Of a stretch of DNA of 32,167 bases, positions 16,200 to 25,504 are shown piece by piece. The notes under the pieces are model-generated. The model had not been told where the DNA came from and made no database searches. It saw only the letters and a program-made list of their open reading frames with translations. The translations under genes were made by a program, and so were the position numbers. The first letter of the stretch is position 1. Each line of letters opens with the position of its first letter. The DNA lies in the NCBI GenBank assembly GCA_020832555.1, contig JAFIEM010000035.1, positions 1-32,167 of the forward strand, in the 5' to 3' direction. The stretch is from Natronohydrobacter sp. (GTDB lineage: Bacteria > Pseudomonadota > Alphaproteobacteria > Rhodobacterales > Rhodobacteraceae).

Positions 16200-17912
16200 A
16201 TGGCACGGATGACACGCGCGGAATATGCCGCCATGTTCGGCCCGACCAAGGGCGATCTGGTGCGGCTGGGGGATACCGAACTCTGGGCCGAGATCGAGCA
16301 CGATTTCACCAGCTACGGCGATGAATGTCTGCACGGCGGCGGCAAGACCCTGCGCGACGGGCTGGGCATGGCCGTGGGGATCACCAGTGCGCAGGGTGCG
16401 CTCGACATGCTGATCTGCAATGTCGTGGTGATCGATGCTGTTGCCGGGATCGTAAAGGGCGATATCGGGATCAAGGATGGCCGCATCGTCGCGATCGGAA
16501 AAGCAGGCAATCCTGCGACCATGGACGGGGTTGATCCGCGCCTGATCGTTGGCGCGGGCACCACCGTACGGGACGCCGAAGGGTTGATCGCAACAGCAGG
16601 TGCTATCGACGTGCATGTGCATTTCGACAGCGCGCAGCTTGTAGAACACGCGATTTCCTCGGGGATCACGACCATGCTGGGCGGCTCGTTAGGGCCGATC
16701 ACTGTGGGGATCGACTGTGGTGGCGTGTTCAATGTGGGCAAGATGCTCCAGTCCGCCGAACAGTGGCCGATGAATTTCGGCTTTCTGGGGCGCGGCAATG
16801 CCCACCAACCTGATGCGATGCATGAGCAGATCGAAAAGGGGTGTCTGGGGCTGAAGATCCACGAGGATTGGGGCGCGATGCCGGCCGCAATCGACATGTG
16901 CCTGAGCGTGGCCGATGAGCTGGATTTTCAGGTCCAGATCCATACCGACACGCTGAATGAGAGCGGGTTTCTGGAAGATACGCTGGCGGCCATTGGCGGG
17001 CGGGTGATCCATATGTATCATACCGAAGGCGCGGGCGGCGGGCACGCGCCCGATATCATCCGCGTGGCCGGGCAGCCGCATTGTCTGCCGTCCTCGACCA
17101 ATCCGACAAATCCGTTCACGGTCAACACCTTCGACGAACATCTCGACATGACGATGGTGTGTCATCACCTGAATCCGTCAATTCCCGAAGATGTGGCCTT
17201 CGCCGAAAGCCGTATCCGGGCGCAGACCATCGCCGCCGAGGATATCCTGCATGATATGGGTGCGATCTCGATGCTGGGTTCGGACAGCCAGGGGATGGGG
17301 CGCATCCATGAAGTGATCTGCCGGACCTGGCAACTGGCCTCCAAGATGCGCGTGCAGCGTGGGCGTCTGCCGGATGAGACCGCGCGGCGCGGCGACAACC
17401 TGCGCATCAAGCGCTATATCGCAAAATACACGATCAACGCAGCGCGCTGCTTCGGGATCGAGGCGCATGTGGGATCGCTAGAGCCCGGAAAGCTGGCCGA
17501 TATCGTGCTCTGGCATCCGGGCTATTTCGGCATCAAGCCGGAACTGGTCGTCAAAGGGGGCTTTATCGCCTGGGGCGTGATGGGCGACAGCGCGGCCTCT
17601 CTGATGACCTGCGAGCCACTGATCCAGCGCCCGCAATGGGGCTCTTTCGGGCGCGCGGCTCCTGCACTTGGGGCGTGCTTCGTCAATCCGCGCGCGATCG
17701 AGGGCGGGCTGGCGCAGGAACTTGACCTGAAAAAGCCGCTCCTGCCTGCGCTGGGCTGCCGGACCCTCTCGAAGGCCGACATGCTGCACAACACGGCGCT
17801 GCCGGACATTCGCGTGGACCCTGCAACCTTCGAGGTCTTTGTCGATGGTGTGCTTGCCACCTGCGAACCTGCAACCGAACTTCCCTTGGCCCAGAGGTAT
17901 ATGCTGCGATGA
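16200..17912 (+). CDS. ureC: Urease alpha subunit (variant UreC)
   Basis: UreC is the catalytic subunit that hydrolyses urea to ammonia and carbamate. The 570-residue protein keeps every nickel ligand at canonical spacing: His139, His141, the lysine to be carbamylated Lys219, His248, His274 and Asp362. Catalytic His221, flap Cys321 with His322, and Arg338 are also kept. It departs from classical UreC after the HxH pair. There HFDSAQ replaces HFICPQQ, and the TGPA-GT-ATTCTPG loop is replaced by [12 protein letters not shown], making the span three residues shorter. SDSQAMG reads SDSQGMG (Gly365). It overlaps ureG by four bases (ATGA). It is a urease by fold and metal site; whether urea is the only substrate is open. 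Confidence 0.93.
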   Translation: MARMTRAEYAAMFGPTKGDLVRLGDTELWAEIEHDFTSYGDECLHGGGKTLRDGLGMAVGITSAQGALDMLICNVVVIDAVAGIVKGDIGIKDGRIVAIGKAGNPATMDGVDPRLIVGAGTTVRDAEGLIATAGAIDVHVHFDSAQLVEHAISSGITTMLGGSLGPITVGIDCGGVFNVGKMLQSAEQWPMNFGFLGRGNAHQPDAMHEQIEKGCLGLKIHEDWGAMPAAIDMCLSVADELDFQVQIHTDTLNESGFLEDTLAAIGGRVIHMYHTEGAGGGHAPDIIRVAGQPHCLPSSTNPTNPFTVNTFDEHLDMTMVCHHLNPSIPEDVAFAESRIRAQTIAAEDILHDMGAISMLGSDSQGMGRIHEVICRTWQLASKMRVQRGRLPDETARRGDNLRIKRYIAKYTINAARCFGIEAHVGSLEPGKLADIVLWHPGYFGIKPELVVKGGFIAWGVMGDSAASLMTCEPLIQRPQWGSFGRAAPALGACFVNPRAIEGGLAQELDLKKPLLPALGCRTLSKADMLHNTALPDIRVDPATFEVFVDGVLATCEPATELPLAQRYMLR

Positions 17913-18571
17913 CATTTCTCGCCCACGACAAGAACACCCGCACCCCAGGGCCTGCCCGTGTCGGGATTGGTGGCCCGGTCGGTTCCGGCAAGACCGCGCT
18001 GATCGAGGCGCTGATCCCGATTTTCATGGCGCGGGGGGTCGAGCTTGCGGTGGTCACGAATGATCTTGTGACAAGAGAAGATGCAAGGCGCCTGCAAGCC
18101 AGCGGGCTGATCGACCCGGCGCGTGTGGTCGCGGTCGAGGCCGGGGCCTGCCCGCATACGGTGATCCGCGAAGACCCGACACTGAACATCGCTGCGGCAG
18201 AGGATCTGGAGGCGCGCTTTCCGAATGTCGATCTGATCCTGATCGAAAGCGGCGGGGATAATCTGGCCTCGACCTTCTCGCTCGATCTGGTCGATTGGTG
18301 GATGTTCGTGATTGATGTCGGGCAGGGGGACGATATTCCGCGCAAGCGCGGGCCGGGGATCATGCTGTGTGACCTTCTGGTGATCAACAAGATCGACATT
18401 GCCCCGCATGTCTTTGTCAGTGCCGAAGCGATCCTGGCCGAGGCCGCTACTGTCCGGGGCGAGCGGCGTCCTGTGATCGGCTGCCGCTGCAAGGGTGCGC
18501 AGACGCAAGGTGTGAGCGAAATTGCCGATCTGATCATGCGCGACCTTCTGTTCCGGCAGGTGCCTGCATGA
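17909..18571 (+). CDS. ureG: Urease accessory GTPase UreG
   Basis: UreG is a SIMIBI-class GTPase that powers nickel transfer into apourease. The 220-residue protein has P-loop GPVGSGKT at 22-29, the nickel-binding Cys-Pro-His at 81-83 ([10 protein letters not shown]), the [12 protein letters not shown] switch segment and the guanine-specificity motif NKID near residue 160. It starts four bases inside ureC and overlaps ureD by four bases, so stoichiometry is translationally coupled. There is no His-rich N-terminal extension. Confidence 0.95.
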   Translation: MTFLAHDKNTRTPGPARVGIGGPVGSGKTALIEALIPIFMARGVELAVVTNDLVTREDARRLQASGLIDPARVVAVEAGACPHTVIREDPTLNIAAAEDLEARFPNVDLILIESGGDNLASTFSLDLVDWWMFVIDVGQGDDIPRKRGPGIMLCDLLVINKIDIAPHVFVSAEAILAEAATVRGERRPVIGCRCKGAQTQGVSEIADLIMRDLLFRQVPA

Positions 18572-19395
18572 CGCTCTGTCACCATCCTGATCTTGGCCGG
18601 TCCGTGCGAAGCAGCCTTACATTCGCACAGGCGCAGGGTCGCACGCATCTGATGGGCCAGCACACGCCGCACCCGTTCCACATCACGCGGCCCTTTCGGC
18701 ACCCGAATGACCCACAGGGCATGGTAACGCTCTATCTGCAAAGCTCGTCCGGCGGGCTTTACGGCGATGATGATCTGACGCTTGCGGTGCGCGTGGGGGC
18801 AGGGGCAGCCGTGCATCTGACGACGCAGGCCTCGACCGTGGTTCATGACGCGCGCGGGCGTCAAGGCGCAAGACAGCATGTCACGCTGGATGTGGCCGAA
18901 GGGGGCGTGCTTGAATATCTGCCCGACCCTTCGATCCTGATGGCCGGGGCGCGGCTTGGGACACGCATCGACGCACGGCTTGCGCCCAGCGGGACGCTGA
19001 TGCTCGCGGATGCGCAACTCTGGCACGATCCTGAAGAGAGCGGGCGACCCTTCGACTGGCTTGTAAGCGAGATCCAGATCAACGGTGCAGATCGCCCCCT
19101 CTTGCTGGAGCGCTTCACGGTCGAGGGGGACGCCTGGCTGAAGCGAACCGGTGGCTTTCGCTGCGCGGGCATGGTGCTGCTGGCAGGCGACATCCGCGCT
19201 GCCGATGCGATGCAGCAGGCCGCTGAACAGGTGCCCGAGCTCTACGCGGGCCTCTCCATCCTTGCGGATCGTGACATCGCCATCCTGCGCTTTCTGGCGC
19301 GGGACGGGGTGGCGCTGAGCCGTGCGCTGAAAACGATTTGGGCGGCGGCGCGTGTCGCGCTGACCGGCCAAAAACCGACGGCCCGGCGCAAGTAA
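18568..19395 (+). CDS. ureD: Urease accessory protein UreD/UreH
   Basis: UreD is the scaffold that docks on apourease and receives UreF and UreG. The 275-residue protein shows the family's [37 protein letters not shown] region (about 58-92), a [12 protein letters not shown] segment near 112-123 and a RTGGFRCAG strand. It is the last gene of the urease set; in most operons ureD comes first or follows ureG. A 105-base gap separates it from amiE and is the largest break inside the plus-strand block after urtA. Confidence 0.88.
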   Translation: MTLCHHPDLGRSVRSSLTFAQAQGRTHLMGQHTPHPFHITRPFRHPNDPQGMVTLYLQSSSGGLYGDDDLTLAVRVGAGAAVHLTTQASTVVHDARGRQGARQHVTLDVAEGGVLEYLPDPSILMAGARLGTRIDARLAPSGTLMLADAQLWHDPEESGRPFDWLVSEIQINGADRPLLLERFTVEGDAWLKRTGGFRCAGMVLLAGDIRAADAMQQAAEQVPELYAGLSILADRDIAILRFLARDGVALSRALKTIWAAARVALTGQKPTARRK

Positions 19396-19500
19396 CGCGG
19401 GGCGTCCTTGTTCGTCATGGGGGGCGACCCCCGGCACAACCCACCGTCGGGAGGAGGCCTGTGCCACCCGGCACCCTGTCAGAAAAGAGGAGAGATCAAG
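19396..19500 (+). promoter_or_regulatory. amiE leader with candidate ANTAR/AmiR RNA target
   Basis: Two hairpins with six-base loops lie here. P1: TCGTC (19412-19416) with GGCGA (19423-19427), loop ATGGGG. P2: CCC (19440-19442) with GGG (19449-19451), loop ACCGTC. Both loops have A at position 1 and G at 4, the known ANTAR target signature, and the hairpins are 12 bases apart. The P2 loop and 3' strand can instead join a GC-rich stem (19446-19454 with 19464-19472, one A-A mismatch and one G-U pair), so P2 and this stem exclude each other. GGCACA (19433-19438) also pairs with TGTGCC (19460-19465). No T-tract follows, so the terminator half is incomplete. The amiE ribosome site is GAGGAGA at 19487-19493. 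Confidence 0.5.
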
Positions 19501-20544
19501 ATGCATCACGGTGATATCGGAAGCAGCAATGATACGGTCGGCGTTGCAGTCGTGAACTACAAGATGCCGCGCCTTCACACCAAGGCGGAGGTTATCGAGA
19601 ATTGTCACAAGATCGCGGATATGCTCAAGGGCATGAAGAAGGGCCTGCCCGGCATGGATCTGGTGATCTTCCCTGAATATTCGACACAGGGGATCATGTA
19701 TGACGAAACCGAGATGTATGAGACTGCAGCGGCCATTCCCGGTGAAGAGACCGAGATCTTCGCCGCCGCCTGCCGCGAGGCGAATGTCTGGGGTGTGTTC
19801 TCGCTGACCGGTGAGCGCCATGAGGACCATCCCAACAAGGCCCCCTACAACACGCTGATCCTGATGAACAACAAGGGCGAGATCGTCCAGAAATACCGCA
19901 AGATCATGCCCTGGGTTCCGATTGAAGGCTGGTATCCGGGCAATTGCACCTATGTCAGCGAAGGCCCCAAGGGCATGAAGATCAGCCTGATCATCTGCGA
20001 TGACGGCAACTATCCTGAAATCTGGCGCGACTGCGCGATGAAAGGGGCAGAGCTGATCATCCGGTGTCAGGGTTACATGTACCCGGCCAAGGAGCAGCAG
20101 GTCATCATGGCCAAAGCGATGGCCTGGGCCAATAACAGCTACGTTGCCGTGGCCAATGCGACCGGGTTCGACGGGGTGTATTCGTATTTCGGTCATTCCA
20201 GCCTTGTGGGCTTTGACGGGCGTACGCTTGGCGAATGCGGCACCGAGGAAATGGGCATCCAGTATGCGCAGATGTCGGTTTCGGCCATCCGCGAGGCGCG
20301 GCGCACGATGCAGTCGAACAACCACCTCTTCAAGCTCGTGCATCGCGGCTATACCGGCATGATCAATTCGGGCGATGGCGACAAGGGCACCTGCGAAATG
20401 CCCTATGAGTTCTATCGCAAATGGGTCGAAGACCCCGAAGGCACCCGCGAGATGGTCGAGGCGATGACCCGCCCGACCGTGGGCGTGTCGGAATCCCCCA
20501 TCGAAGGGCTGCCCAACGAGTCGAGCGAAGCATCGCATCGCTGA
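19501..20544 (+). CDS. amiE: Aliphatic amidase
   Basis: AmiE hydrolyses acetamide, propionamide and similar short amides to the acid and ammonia. It is a nitrilase-superfamily enzyme that forms a homohexamer in Pseudomonas. The 347-residue protein is colinear with P. aeruginosa AmiE over most of its length, from the [24 protein letters not shown] start. The catalytic residues fall at the same numbers: Glu59 in FPEYST, Lys134 in KYRKIMPW and Cys166 in [10 protein letters not shown]. The ATG at 19501 has a good ribosome site; a longer frame from 19408 is rejected because its extra residues do not match the family. Expression is expected to be controlled by AmiC/AmiR through the preceding leader. 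Confidence 0.97.
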   Translation: MHHGDIGSSNDTVGVAVVNYKMPRLHTKAEVIENCHKIADMLKGMKKGLPGMDLVIFPEYSTQGIMYDETEMYETAAAIPGEETEIFAAACREANVWGVFSLTGERHEDHPNKAPYNTLILMNNKGEIVQKYRKIMPWVPIEGWYPGNCTYVSEGPKGMKISLIICDDGNYPEIWRDCAMKGAELIIRCQGYMYPAKEQQVIMAKAMAWANNSYVAVANATGFDGVYSYFGHSSLVGFDGRTLGECGTEEMGIQYAQMSVSAIREARRTMQSNNHLFKLVHRGYTGMINSGDGDKGTCEMPYEFYRKWVEDPEGTREMVEAMTRPTVGVSESPIEGLPNESSEASHR

Positions 20545-20547
20545 ATC

Positions 20548-20602
20548 CAGTCGACTTGCGACTGATGCAACAGCCTGTGTCGGCGGGTTCCCCCGCCGAC
20601 AC
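20548..20602 (+). promoter_or_regulatory. Two intercistronic hairpins between amiE and the AAA+ gene
   Basis: The first is CAGTCG (20548-20553), loop ACTTG, CGACTG (20559-20564). The second is GTGTCGGCGGG (20577-20587), loop TTCC, CCCGCCGACAC (20592-20602), a perfect 11-bp GC-rich stem. No T run follows, so this is not a standard terminator. Such a stem could protect the 3' end of amiE mRNA or reduce transcription of the downstream genes, as expected if amidase is needed in large excess over the ATPase. Confidence 0.55.
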
Positions 20603-20621
20603 CGCGACGATTGGAGGTTCC

Positions 20622-21431
20622 ATGAGCGACAGTTCCCCACTTGACGCCTATCGTCTTGACACCGAGCCGAAATGGCACGCGACGGGTGACGAAATCTCTC
20701 TGTTTTCAGCCGCTTATGCGGCACGGCTGCCAGTCATGCTGAAAGGCCCGACGGGTTGCGGCAAGACCCGCTTTGTAGAGCATATGGCCTGGCACCTGCA
20801 ACGCCCGCTGGTCACAGTGTCCTGCCACGAGGATATGACCGCCTCGGATCTGGTCGGGCGCTATCTGCTGGGGCCAGAGGGCACGCATTGGCAGGACGGG
20901 CCGCTGACACTCGCGGTGCGTCACGGCGCGATCTGCTATCTGGATGAGATCGTGGAGGCGCGTCAGGACACGACCGTGATCATTCACGCGCTGACCGATG
21001 ACCGGCGCATCCTGCCACTGGAAAAGAAGGGCGAGCTGGTGCGTGCGCATCCTGATTTCCAGCTCGTGATCTCCTACAATCCCGGCTACCAGTCGGTGCT
21101 GAAGGATCTGAAGGAATCCACCAAGCAGCGGTTTTGTGCGCTGGATTTCGACTATCCTGCCGCGCAGTTCGAAGCGCAGATCGTGGCCTCCGAGGCAGCA
21201 ATCCCGCAGACGGGTGCCGAAACGCTTGTCCGCATCGCCCACAAAAGCCGCAATCTGCGCGGGCAGGGGCTGACAGAGGGGGCCTCGACCCGGATGCTGA
21301 TCCATGCCGGGCGGCTGATGGCGGGCGGGCTGAGTGTAACCGAGGCTTGCAAGCTGGCCATGATCACGCCAATGACGGATGATCCTGAAATCCGCGCGGC
21401 CCTGTCAGCGGCTGTCGATGCCTGTGTCTGA
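20622..21431 (+). CDS. CbbQ/NirQ/NorQ-family AAA+ ATPase (MoxR-type)
   Basis: This is a MoxR-group AAA+ ATPase, 269 residues. Walker A is GPTGCGKT at 42-49, followed by the family segment [20 protein letters not shown]. Walker B is ICYLDE at 104-109, and sensor-1 and arginine-finger regions lie near SYNPGYQS and KESTKQRF. Relatives work with a VWA partner to activate Rubisco (CbbQ/CbbO) or nitric oxide reductase (NorQ/NorD). No such enzyme is encoded here; the flanking targets are AmiE and FmdA. The ATG at 20622 has GGAGG upstream, and a longer frame that begins inside amiE is rejected. The Pseudomonas amidase operon also has an ATPase gene (amiB), of a different Clp-like type, which makes an amidase-linked role plausible but unproven. 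Confidence 0.88.
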   Translation: MSDSSPLDAYRLDTEPKWHATGDEISLFSAAYAARLPVMLKGPTGCGKTRFVEHMAWHLQRPLVTVSCHEDMTASDLVGRYLLGPEGTHWQDGPLTLAVRHGAICYLDEIVEARQDTTVIIHALTDDRRILPLEKKGELVRAHPDFQLVISYNPGYQSVLKDLKESTKQRFCALDFDYPAAQFEAQIVASEAAIPQTGAETLVRIAHKSRNLRGQGLTEGASTRMLIHAGRLMAGGLSVTEACKLAMITPMTDDPEIRAALSAAVDACV

Positions 21432-23652
21432 AACCCGCACCAGACCTGCGCTTGGGGCTGGCCCTGATGATCCGCCACAGGCGCGGATCGCAGCGGCCCA
21501 TGCGCGGCTTGCCGGTGCGGGCTACGGGGTCAGCGTGCCGCGCGCATTTCGGCAGGTGGCACCGAAGATCGCCGCACAGTTGGGGCAAGAGGCGGCGCTG
21601 GCCCTTGCCGATGCGGCTTCGCGCATCGCCATCCGCACGCGCCCACGCATCGCGGCGCAGTTTCTCGACCTCTCGGTGCCGATGGCGCGCAGGTTGGGGG
21701 CACCAGAGCCGTTCCGTCGCTGGATTGCCCTCCTTCAAGGTTTGCTGAAACCTGCGCCCGACGCCATCGAACCGCTGCTGGAACGCATGGAAACGCTGCA
21801 CCAGCGGCTTGGTCTCGCGCCGCTTGAGGCCTGGGTCCAGACAGGTCTGCGGCTGGCAGGCACGGACCTCGCCCTGCGCCGCGCCTATTTCACGCTCGAA
21901 CTGCCCGAAGCCGTGCGCTTGCTGGAACGTCATGCGGGCGAGGACACATTTCACAGCCTCGAAGGGGAATTGCGCGCGACGCATCGCGCGCTCTGGGGAC
22001 AATCCCCGCCGATCCGCGAGGCGCTGCCACAGGCGAAGGGACGCGCGGCCTTGCGGGCGTCGTTTGGGGCGGGGGTGATCCAGTTGCCCGCAAGCTATAG
22101 CGGCTATCGCGGGCGCGAACGGCTGATCTACAAGGCAGCACTTGCCCATATCGGCGCGCATATGGCCCATGGTGGGGCGCGCTTTCAGGTGGGCCAACTC
22201 AAGCCCTTGCAGATCGCGGTTGTCTCGCTGATCGAGGATGCACGCGTCGAAACGCTGGCCCTGCGCCAGATGCCGGGGCTCGCACGGCTCTGGCTGCCGT
22301 TCCATGATGTCGCGCCCGAAGGCATGGCCACAACGCCGTCGCTGTTCGGGCGTCTGGCGCGCGCGCTGATTGATCCCGATTTCCCGATCCGTCACGGCTG
22401 GGTGCGCAAAGGGGTGGAAATGTTCCGCGCAGGCGACGGCCAGATCGGCAATCCGGCGCTCTCGCGTCATATCGGCAATATCCTGGGCAATGATCTGGGC
22501 CAGACGCGCGTGCAGTTCAATGCGCGCGACTATGTGGTGCAGCCTGTCTATCGTGATGATAACCTCGGATTGTGGGATCTGCCCCCAGATCCGCATGAGG
22601 CGCAACAACATCATCACATCGATATCGAAACACATGACCTACGCCGCAGCGAGGAGACGGACAGCCCGCAGGACCGCAAGACCGAGCGCGCGGATCAAAG
22701 CACTGACTTGCCACCCGAGAAGATTGTCGCAGCCCCTGCGGCAAGCGGCGTCGGGCGTATTGTCGGGCATCTGCCGGAATATGACCATCTGGCCGGGATT
22801 GAGCGCGCCGACTGGGTCACGGTCAAGGAATACGATCCCGCGCCGGGCGATCCTTTGTTCTGGCGCAAGCTGGAAGACCGCCACGGCCCGCTTCTCGCCC
22901 GTATCCGCTCGCTGGTGCGTGCCGCTGCCATGGGGCGGCAGAAGCGTCTGAAACGGCAGGCCGAAGGCGAGCGGCTGGATCTGGACGCAGCCATCGAGGC
23001 CGCCATCGACCTGCGCGCCCGCAGGACGCCCGATCACCGGGTCTATGAGGGGGTCTCGACGCCCGATCGCTCGATTGCCGTTCATTTGCTGATTGATACC
23101 TCGCATTCCACGGGCGATCCCGTCAGCCCCACCGGACCAAGCATCATTGTGCTCTTGCGCGAGGCAACGGGGGTTCTCGCCCATGCCATGACCCAGTTGG
23201 GCGACCCGCTGGCGATCACAGCCTTTGCCTCGGACGGGCGCGACGATCTGCGGCTGGTGCGTGTCAAACGGTTTTCGGATGATCTGGGACCGCTCACCGG
23301 CATGGCCCTGTCGGGCTTGCGGCCCGGCTATTCCACCCGGATCGGGGCCGCAATCCGCGATGCCGGTGCAACGCTTGCGCCTGTGCCCGCGCATCGGCGT
23401 CTGGTGCTGATCCTGACAGATGGCGAGCCATCTGACATCGACATCCGCGATCCTGACTACCTTGTTGCCGATGCCAGACGCGCGGTGCAGGGCCTGAACA
23501 GTGCCGGGATCGACGTGTTCTGCATTGCGCTGGGGCAGGGGGCGGGACAGCGCCATGCCGAGATATTCTCGAAACGCGGCTTCGTGCAGATCGACCGTCT
23601 GGAGGCGCTGCCGGAAAAGCTGCCCGCGCTCTATCTGCGGATGACGCGATGA
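21418..23652 (+). CDS. CbbO/NorD-family VWA-domain protein
   Basis: This is the partner of the AAA+ ATPase, 744 residues. A long, mostly helical N-terminal region (about 1-400) contains the [21 protein letters not shown]-like segment of NorD/CbbO proteins. A charged linker (about 395-440) is rich in His, Asp and Glu, and a C-terminal von Willebrand A domain spans about 550-744. The MIDAS metal site is intact, with DTSHS at 560-564 (DxSxS) and Asp668 in TDGEPSD. The chosen ATG at 21418 overlaps the ATPase gene by 14 bases, so the two are translationally coupled. In known systems the VWA protein is the adaptor that contacts the target enzyme. The target here is unknown, with AmiE, FmdA or the urease as candidates. 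Confidence 0.87.
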   Translation: MPVSETRTRPALGAGPDDPPQARIAAAHARLAGAGYGVSVPRAFRQVAPKIAAQLGQEAALALADAASRIAIRTRPRIAAQFLDLSVPMARRLGAPEPFRRWIALLQGLLKPAPDAIEPLLERMETLHQRLGLAPLEAWVQTGLRLAGTDLALRRAYFTLELPEAVRLLERHAGEDTFHSLEGELRATHRALWGQSPPIREALPQAKGRAALRASFGAGVIQLPASYSGYRGRERLIYKAALAHIGAHMAHGGARFQVGQLKPLQIAVVSLIEDARVETLALRQMPGLARLWLPFHDVAPEGMATTPSLFGRLARALIDPDFPIRHGWVRKGVEMFRAGDGQIGNPALSRHIGNILGNDLGQTRVQFNARDYVVQPVYRDDNLGLWDLPPDPHEAQQHHHIDIETHDLRRSEETDSPQDRKTERADQSTDLPPEKIVAAPAASGVGRIVGHLPEYDHLAGIERADWVTVKEYDPAPGDPLFWRKLEDRHGPLLARIRSLVRAAAMGRQKRLKRQAEGERLDLDAAIEAAIDLRARRTPDHRVYEGVSTPDRSIAVHLLIDTSHSTGDPVSPTGPSIIVLLREATGVLAHAMTQLGDPLAITAFASDGRDDLRLVRVKRFSDDLGPLTGMALSGLRPGYSTRIGAAIRDAGATLAPVPAHRRLVLILTDGEPSDIDIRDPDYLVADARRAVQGLNSAGIDVFCIALGQGAGQRHAEIFSKRGFVQIDRLEALPEKLPALYLRMTR

Positions 23653-23699
23653 TCCCGAAACCCGAATGGCTGCACCCATAACCTGAAAGGAGATGACAG

Positions 23700-24686
23700 A
23701 TGAGCTGGTTGGAGACGTCAATCATGGCCCGCAAGGGTGTGGCCGGGGGCGAGATGCGCGCGCGCCATGCGTTCACCATCGCGGATCAGGGGCAATTTCA
23801 CTATGTCTACGGTCCCTATGCCAATCCGGTCCTGCATGTCGCGCCGGGCGCTGTGGTCACGGTCGAGACGCATGACGCCTTTGAGGGCGCGATCACCAGC
23901 GAAAGTGACAGCCCATCACAAAAACTGAACTTCCCTTTCCTGAACCCGCAAACCGGGCCGATCCATGTCGAAGGGGCTGAAAAAGGCGATGCACTGGCGG
24001 TGCGGATCCTCTCGATCTCCCCGCGCGGCCCGCAGCCTGTGGGCACCACCTGCCTGATCCCTGAATTTGGTGGGCTGGTGGGGACCGGAAGCACGGCGAT
24101 GCTGAACGCGCCGCTGGCCGAAGTCGTGCGCAAGATCCGCGTCGATGAAGCGGGCGTGCACTGGTCCGAAACGCTGACGCTGCCCTATGAGCCCTTCATC
24201 GGCACCATCGGGACCGCGCCGGAGATCGAGGCGATTTCCTCCCTGCAGCCGGATTACTATGGCGGCAACATGGACCTGCCCGATGTGGCCCCCGGCGCGA
24301 TCATCTATCTGCCGGTCAACCGCGAAGGGGGCTATCTCTATCTGGGGGATTGTCACGCCATTCAGGGCGATGGCGAATTGTGCGGTGTGGCGCTGGAAAT
24401 CCCGGCGACGGTCGAATTGCAGATCGACCTGATCAAGGGCTACGGCAATGGCTGGCCGCAGCTTGAAACCGAAGACATGATCATGTTCGTGGGCTCTGCC
24501 CGCCCGCTCGAGGACGCCACGCGCATCGCTTACCGCGAGTTGGTGCGCTGGGTCGCGCAGGAAACCGGTGCGAGCGAGATCGACGCCTACATGCTCTTGA
24601 CCATGTGCGGCAAGGTCCGGCTCGGCAACATGGTCGATCCGAAATACAGCGTCGGCGCCTCGATCGCCAAACGCTTTCTGAAATGA
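23700..24686 (+). CDS. Acetamidase/formamidase (FmdA/AmdA family)
   Basis: This is a metal-dependent amidase of the FmdA_AmdA family, unrelated in fold to AmiE. The 328-residue protein belongs to the shorter bacterial form; Methylophilus FmdA is near 400 as recalled. Family segments are GPYANPVLHVAPGAVVTVETHDAFEGAI near residue 38, EGAEKGDALAVRILSI, YEPFIGTIGTAPE, NMDLPDVAPGAIIYLPVNREGGYLYLGDCHAIQGDGE, and the C-terminal YMLLTMCGKVRLGNMVDPKYSVGA. The ATG at 23700 has AAAGGAG eight bases upstream. It follows the VWA gene by 47 bases. Substrate choice (formamide, acetamide or larger) cannot be read from sequence. Confidence 0.88.
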   Translation: MSWLETSIMARKGVAGGEMRARHAFTIADQGQFHYVYGPYANPVLHVAPGAVVTVETHDAFEGAITSESDSPSQKLNFPFLNPQTGPIHVEGAEKGDALAVRILSISPRGPQPVGTTCLIPEFGGLVGTGSTAMLNAPLAEVVRKIRVDEAGVHWSETLTLPYEPFIGTIGTAPEIEAISSLQPDYYGGNMDLPDVAPGAIIYLPVNREGGYLYLGDCHAIQGDGELCGVALEIPATVELQIDLIKGYGNGWPQLETEDMIMFVGSARPLEDATRIAYRELVRWVAQETGASEIDAYMLLTMCGKVRLGNMVDPKYSVGASIAKRFLK

Positions 24687-24705
24687 TCCGGCAAGGGAGA
24701 ACGGA

Positions 24706-25452
24706 ATGGATCTGGGTCTGCAAGGGCTGCGCGCGCTGGTGACAGGCGGCAGCAAGGGGATCGGGCGGCGCTGCGCGGAAATTCTCGTAGCTGAGGGCGC
24801 TGAAGTGGCGATCTGCGCGCGCACACAGGCTGATGTGGATGCGACAGTGACCGCGTTGGGCGTGCATGGAACAGCGGTCGATGTCGGCGACAAGGCGGCG
24901 CTCGAGGATTGGGTGCGCGCGAGCGCCGAAGTCATGGGCGGCATTGATATTGTCATCGGCAATGTCTCGGCCCTGTCGGTGGGCGATGACGAAGACGCCT
25001 GGAATGCCTGTTTCAACATCGACATGATGCATTGCGTGCGGCTGGTGAACGCGGCCCTGCCTTGGCTTGAAAAGTCCGACGCTGGCTCCATCACGCTGGT
25101 TTCCTCCGTGTCCGGGCGCGAGATCGACTTCACTGGCCCGGCATATGGCGCGTTTAAGGCAGCGCTTGTGCATTATGCGCAAGGCCTGGCCTTCAAGCTT
25201 GCAGGGCAGGGGATACGCGCCAATGCCGTGTCACCGGGCAATACCTATTTCGAAGGCGGGATCTGGGCGCAGATCGAGACGGGCAAGCCGGAACTCTTTG
25301 CCTCGGCGCTGGCGCTCAATCCGATGGGGCGTATGGCCACGCCCGAGGAAATCGCGCGCGGGATCGTCTTCCTCGCCAGCCCTGCATCAAGTTTCACCAG
25401 CGGCACCAATCTGGTGATCGACGGTGCCTTGACGCGGGGCGTTCAACTGTAA
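24706..25452 (+). CDS. SDR-family NAD(P)-dependent oxidoreductase
   Basis: This is a classical short-chain dehydrogenase/reductase of 248 residues. The cofactor motif TGGSKGIG is at 13-20, the NVSALS strand matches the NAG position, and the catalytic residues are Ser134, Tyr147 and Lys151 (YGAFK). The C-terminus GVQL and the MATPEEIARGIVFLASPASSFTSGTNLVIDG block are standard. Placement 19 bases after fmdA and before an amidase suggests it acts on an amide-linked alcohol or keto compound, but no substrate can be inferred. The start is supported by AAGGGAG just upstream. Confidence 0.9.
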   Translation: MDLGLQGLRALVTGGSKGIGRRCAEILVAEGAEVAICARTQADVDATVTALGVHGTAVDVGDKAALEDWVRASAEVMGGIDIVIGNVSALSVGDDEDAWNACFNIDMMHCVRLVNAALPWLEKSDAGSITLVSSVSGREIDFTGPAYGAFKAALVHYAQGLAFKLAGQGIRANAVSPGNTYFEGGIWAQIETGKPELFASALALNPMGRMATPEEIARGIVFLASPASSFTSGTNLVIDGALTRGVQL

Positions 25453-25504
25453 GCGCCGCATCCACATGACCAGCTATTGCCAATGACCCTGAAAAGGACA
25501 TCCC

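Noticed and set aside
20565-20580. Single hexaloop ACAGCC (A1/G4) after amiE with a 5-bp stem
   Set aside because: Two of the five pairs are wobbles, there is no second hexaloop nearby, and it competes with the much stronger 11-bp hairpin at 20577-20602.
20622-23652. Calling the AAA+/VWA pair norQ-norD or cbbQ-cbbO
   Set aside because: No nitric oxide reductase or Rubisco gene is present in the window, so the gene symbols would claim a target the sequence does not support.
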